Shown here in pieces: positions 13,514-15,270 of a stretch of 15,270 nt of DNA. The DNA lies in contig CAZYDR010000089.1 of NCBI GenBank assembly GCA_964645285.1, forward strand, positions 1 through 15,270, written 5' to 3'. The translations under genes were made by a program, and so were the position numbers. Source of the DNA: JAYZAP01 sp964645285. GTDB lineage: Bacteria; Pseudomonadota; Alphaproteobacteria; JAAXGF01. The notes beneath the pieces are model-generated. The model did not search any database. It was given only the letters and a program-made list of their open reading frames with translations, and was not told the origin of the DNA. Within the stretch, counting starts at the first letter, position 1, and every line of letters starts with the position of its first letter.

Positions 13514-14710
13514 CTAAAGGCCCAACATGAATTTGGACATGATATTGCGTTGAATTTCGTTGGAGCCGCTGAAGATCGAAATCTTGCGTTCGTTGAAATA
13601 CTGGATCGGCACCAGGGCGGCGTATTCGGGGCCGATGGGCGGCTCGTTGGAGCCCAGAATATCGGCTTCCGGCGTGAAGGGCATGGCGTAGTAGGCGCAC
13701 GCCTCCATGACCATCTCGAGGATGTTCTGGCCCATTTCGCTGCCCGTGATCTTGAGGAACGAGACCTCGGTGCCGGGCTCGTCACCGGCATTAGCGGCGG
13801 CGACGAAGCGCTGGGTTGAATAGTCGAGCGTCATGAGGTCGATTTCGAGCTCGGCCAGTTTCTCACGGAAGCGCGAATTCTCGATCAACGGCCGGCCGCC
13901 TGATTGCTCGGCAGCGGCGATCTTCTTGAGCCGCGCCATGAGGTACTTTGCGCGCGGCACCCCGGCGACCATCATGCGCTCGTGGCTGAGCAATACCTTG
14001 GCGTAGGTCCAGCCTTCGTTTTGCTTGCCCACTAGGTTCTCCGCCGGCACCCGCACGTCGTCGAAGAATACCTGATTGACCTCATGGGCGCCCTCGATGG
14101 TGATCACCGGCTTTATGGTGATGCCCGGCGTGGTCATGTCCATGAGCAGGAACGAGATGCCGGCCTGCTTCTTGCCCTCGGTGGAGGTCCGCACCAGACA
14201 GAAGATCATGTCCGCCCAGTGGGCCTCGGTGGTCCACATCTTGGTGCCGTTGACCACGTACTCATCGCCGTCACGCACGGCGCGGCAGTTGAGCGACGCC
14301 AGGTCCGAGCCGGCGTTGGGCTCGGAATAGCCCTGGCACCACCAGTCCTCGAAACTCAGGATACGCGGCAGGTAGCGCGCCTTCTGTTCCTCAGAGCCAA
14401 AAGCGATGAGCACCGGCGCCACCAGCCCGGTGCCGAAGCCGCTCTCCATGGGCGCGTGGTTGGCGACCAGTTCTTGCTCGAAAATGTAGATTTGTTGCGT
14501 ATCCCAGCCGGTGCCGCCGTATTCCACCGGCCAGGCCGGGGCGACCCAGCCCTTGGCGTTGAGAATGGTGATCCAACGCACAACGTCTTCCTTGTCGGGC
14601 AGCAGCCCCTGCTTGATCTTGTCGCGAATATCATCCGGCAGGTTGGCGCGAACGAAGTCGCCGACCTCCTGGCGGAAGGCTTCGTTCTCGGGGCTCAGGT
14701 TGAGATCCAT
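13514..14710 (-). CDS. acyl-CoA dehydrogenase large subunit (PimC-like), copy E
   Basis: This is the first gene of the ACAD run: a 398-residue PimC-type large chain and one of the more divergent copies. It has GWVAPAWPVEYGGTGWD, WWCQGYSEPNAGSDLASL, KMWTTEAHWADMIFCLVR, LLSHERMMVAGV with the candidate catalytic Glu, and SIFSGSNEIQ in place of the YEGT motif. Unlike the others its C-terminal domain reads MEACAYYAMPFTPEADILG and EYAALVPIQYFNERK, and its middle domain EEN is KQN (VGKQNEGWTYAK). These changes around the acyl pocket suggest a different substrate from A-D. It is divergent from the SDR gene across a 230-base region rich in inverted repeats. No Shine-Dalgarno sequence is evident before the ATG at 14710; the start rests on alignment with its paralogues. 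Confidence 0.93.
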   Translation of the reverse strand: MDLNLSPENEAFRQEVGDFVRANLPDDIRDKIKQGLLPDKEDVVRWITILNAKGWVAPAWPVEYGGTGWDTQQIYIFEQELVANHAPMESGFGTGLVAPVLIAFGSEEQKARYLPRILSFEDWWCQGYSEPNAGSDLASLNCRAVRDGDEYVVNGTKMWTTEAHWADMIFCLVRTSTEGKKQAGISFLLMDMTTPGITIKPVITIEGAHEVNQVFFDDVRVPAENLVGKQNEGWTYAKVLLSHERMMVAGVPRAKYLMARLKKIAAAEQSGGRPLIENSRFREKLAELEIDLMTLDYSTQRFVAAANAGDEPGTEVSFLKITGSEMGQNILEMVMEACAYYAMPFTPEADILGSNEPPIGPEYAALVPIQYFNERKISIFSGSNEIQRNIMSKFMLGL

Positions 14711-14800
14711 GGGAGCAATTCTGAATTATGTGGCGGTCGTGTCCAGCCTCAGGATGCTATACACCCAAGGGTCCATACACAATGCCATGGGGGTATATTT

Positions 14801-14837
14801 CCGGCGATAATTATGATGAATTCATAATCATCGCTGG
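14801..14837. promoter_or_regulatory. 37-base imperfect palindrome, candidate operator or hairpin
   Basis: The arms CCGGCGATAATTATGA (14801-14816) and TCATAATCATCGCTGG (14822-14837) are inverted repeats around the 5-base centre TGAAT. Fourteen of 16 positions are complementary, one more could be G-U, and one is A-C. An overlapping perfect 10-base palindrome, ATGAATTCAT, lies at 14816-14825. It sits midway between the divergent copy E and SDR genes, just after a TATATT (14794-14799) that could serve as a -10 box for the SDR. This suits a dimeric regulator acting on both genes. Confidence 0.5.
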
Positions 14838-14854
14838 CAAGCGCGAACGCGCGT

Positions 14855-14870
14855 CGCCGCTTATGCGGCG
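14855..14870 (+). other. small GC-rich hairpin in the SDR leader
   Basis: CGCCGC (14855-14860) and GCGGCG (14865-14870) are perfect 6-base inverted repeats around TTAT. It lies between the larger palindrome and the 9-base hairpin next to the SDR gene. There is no T-run after it, so it is not a typical terminator. Confidence 0.35.
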
Positions 14871-14896
14871 GGAGCCTGCGTGGCACATGAACGCCT

Positions 14897-14919
14897 ATTG
14901 GCCATGCTTTATGGCCAAT
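14897..14919 (+). promoter_or_regulatory. perfect 9-base hairpin upstream of the SDR ribosome binding site
   Basis: ATTGGCCAT (14897-14905) and ATGGCCAAT (14911-14919) are exact inverted repeats around GCTTT, with a possible extra U-G pair. The hairpin ends 7 bases before AAGGGA (14927-14932), the SDR ribosome binding site. It could act in the mRNA leader or as a protein-binding site in the DNA. There is no following T-run. Confidence 0.5.
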
Positions 14920-14940
14920 GGATAACAAGGGAATGTTGTG

Positions 14941-15270
14941 ATGTTTGATATGACGGGCAAGGTTGTGTTGATCACTGGCGCCACCAAGGGGATCGGCCGG
15001 GCCATCGCTTTCGCCATGGCCGATGCCGGGGCCAAGATCGTGGTGTCCAGCCGCGACGCCGGGCGCTGTGCCGAGACCGAGCAGGCCATCAAGGACGCCG
15101 GCGGCGAGGCGACCAACTTCCCCTGCAACATTTCCCACCATGACCAGCTCCAGGCCCTGGTCGATCATGCCCTGGCGACCTACGGTAAAATCGACACCCT
15201 GGTGTGCAACGCCGCGGTCAATCCCCACTACGGACCCATGTCGACGGTCACCGTCGAGGCCTACGACAAG
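14941..15270 (+). CDS. short-chain dehydrogenase/reductase, 5' part only
   Basis: This is an NAD(P)-dependent oxidoreductase of the classical SDR family, cut by the window edge after 110 residues. The start ATG has AAGGGA 8 bases upstream. The nucleotide-binding motif TGATKGIG is at 12-19, SSRD at 36-39 carries an Arg that often indicates NADP(H) preference, and the NAA motif is at 90-92 within CNAAVNPHYGP. The catalytic Ser-Tyr-Lys lie beyond the window. It is divergent from the ACAD cluster and may share its regulation. The substrate cannot be told; a 3-hydroxyacyl-CoA or a related alcohol/ketone is possible from context. Confidence 0.92.
   Translation, partial: MFDMTGKVVLITGATKGIGRAIAFAMADAGAKIVVSSRDAGRCAETEQAIKDAGGEATNFPCNISHHDQLQALVDHALATYGKIDTLVCNAAVNPHYGPMSTVTVEAYDK

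Noticed and set aside
13512..13700. Upstream extension of copy D into copy E (about 63 extra residues)
   Set aside because: The extension is the out-of-frame reading of the copy E end; all paralogues start at MDL/MDM, matching the ATG at 13511.
14711..14800. Minus-strand promoter for copy E (TTGTGT-N15-TATAGC or TTCATC-N17-TATACC)
   Set aside because: Both have poor -35 matches or spacing. A promoter must exist here, but neither candidate is good enough to annotate.
1..15270. CRISPR arrays, insertion sequences, riboswitches
   Set aside because: No regularly spaced repeats, transposase motifs or terminal inverted repeats were seen, and I recognised no riboswitch upstream of guaB or the ACAD cluster.

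Overview
The window comes from a GC-rich alphaproteobacterium, probably Rhodospirillales-like. This rests on protein resemblance: the GuaA/GuaB/RlmE/Ppx proteins, a crotonyl-CoA carboxylase/reductase, and acyl-CoA dehydrogenases (ACADs) of the PimC/PimD type known from Rhodopseudomonas. No phylogeny could be run. Nearly all genes lie on the minus strand, so they are transcribed from high to low coordinates.

Region 1 (44-5430, minus) is housekeeping. In transcription order it holds ppx, rlmE, guaB, a small secreted TPR protein and guaA. GuaB makes XMP from IMP and GuaA turns XMP into GMP; the TPR gene sits between them. As read, the TPR gene has a one-base frameshift in a T7 run that removes its conserved C-terminus. 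Positions 1-43, after guaA, show nothing recognisable.

Region 2 (about 5430-5872) holds a plus-strand tRNA-Gln(CUG) gene, divergent from ppx, then an AT-rich stretch with a long hairpin that probably ends the ccr transcript.

Region 3 (5873-14710, minus) is the distinctive part. In transcription order it has five tandem paralogous large-subunit ACAD genes (called E, D, C, B, A here), one small-subunit ACAD gene, a 351-base gap and a crotonyl-CoA carboxylase/reductase homologue. E-D, D-C and C-B are separated by only 2, 10 and 10 bases. Copy C is broken by an extra G in a G run and by a CAG-to-TAG change near its end. Copy A has its own promoter-like sequence overlapped by a palindrome resembling TetR/FadR-type operators. 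In R. palustris a PimC-type large and a PimD-type small chain form one dehydrogenase. A single small subunit beside several large ones therefore suggests that interchangeable large chains set the substrate. The carboxylase/reductase has Gln where the CO2-binding Glu is expected, so it may reduce enoyl-CoAs without carboxylating them, or with an altered pocket.

Region 4 (14711-15270) is a 230-base divergent intergenic region rich in inverted repeats, followed by the start of a plus-strand short-chain dehydrogenase/reductase cut by the window edge. The dehydrogenases, the SDR and the reductase together suggest catabolism of acyl-CoA or dicarboxyl-CoA compounds. The substrate cannot be read from the sequence.
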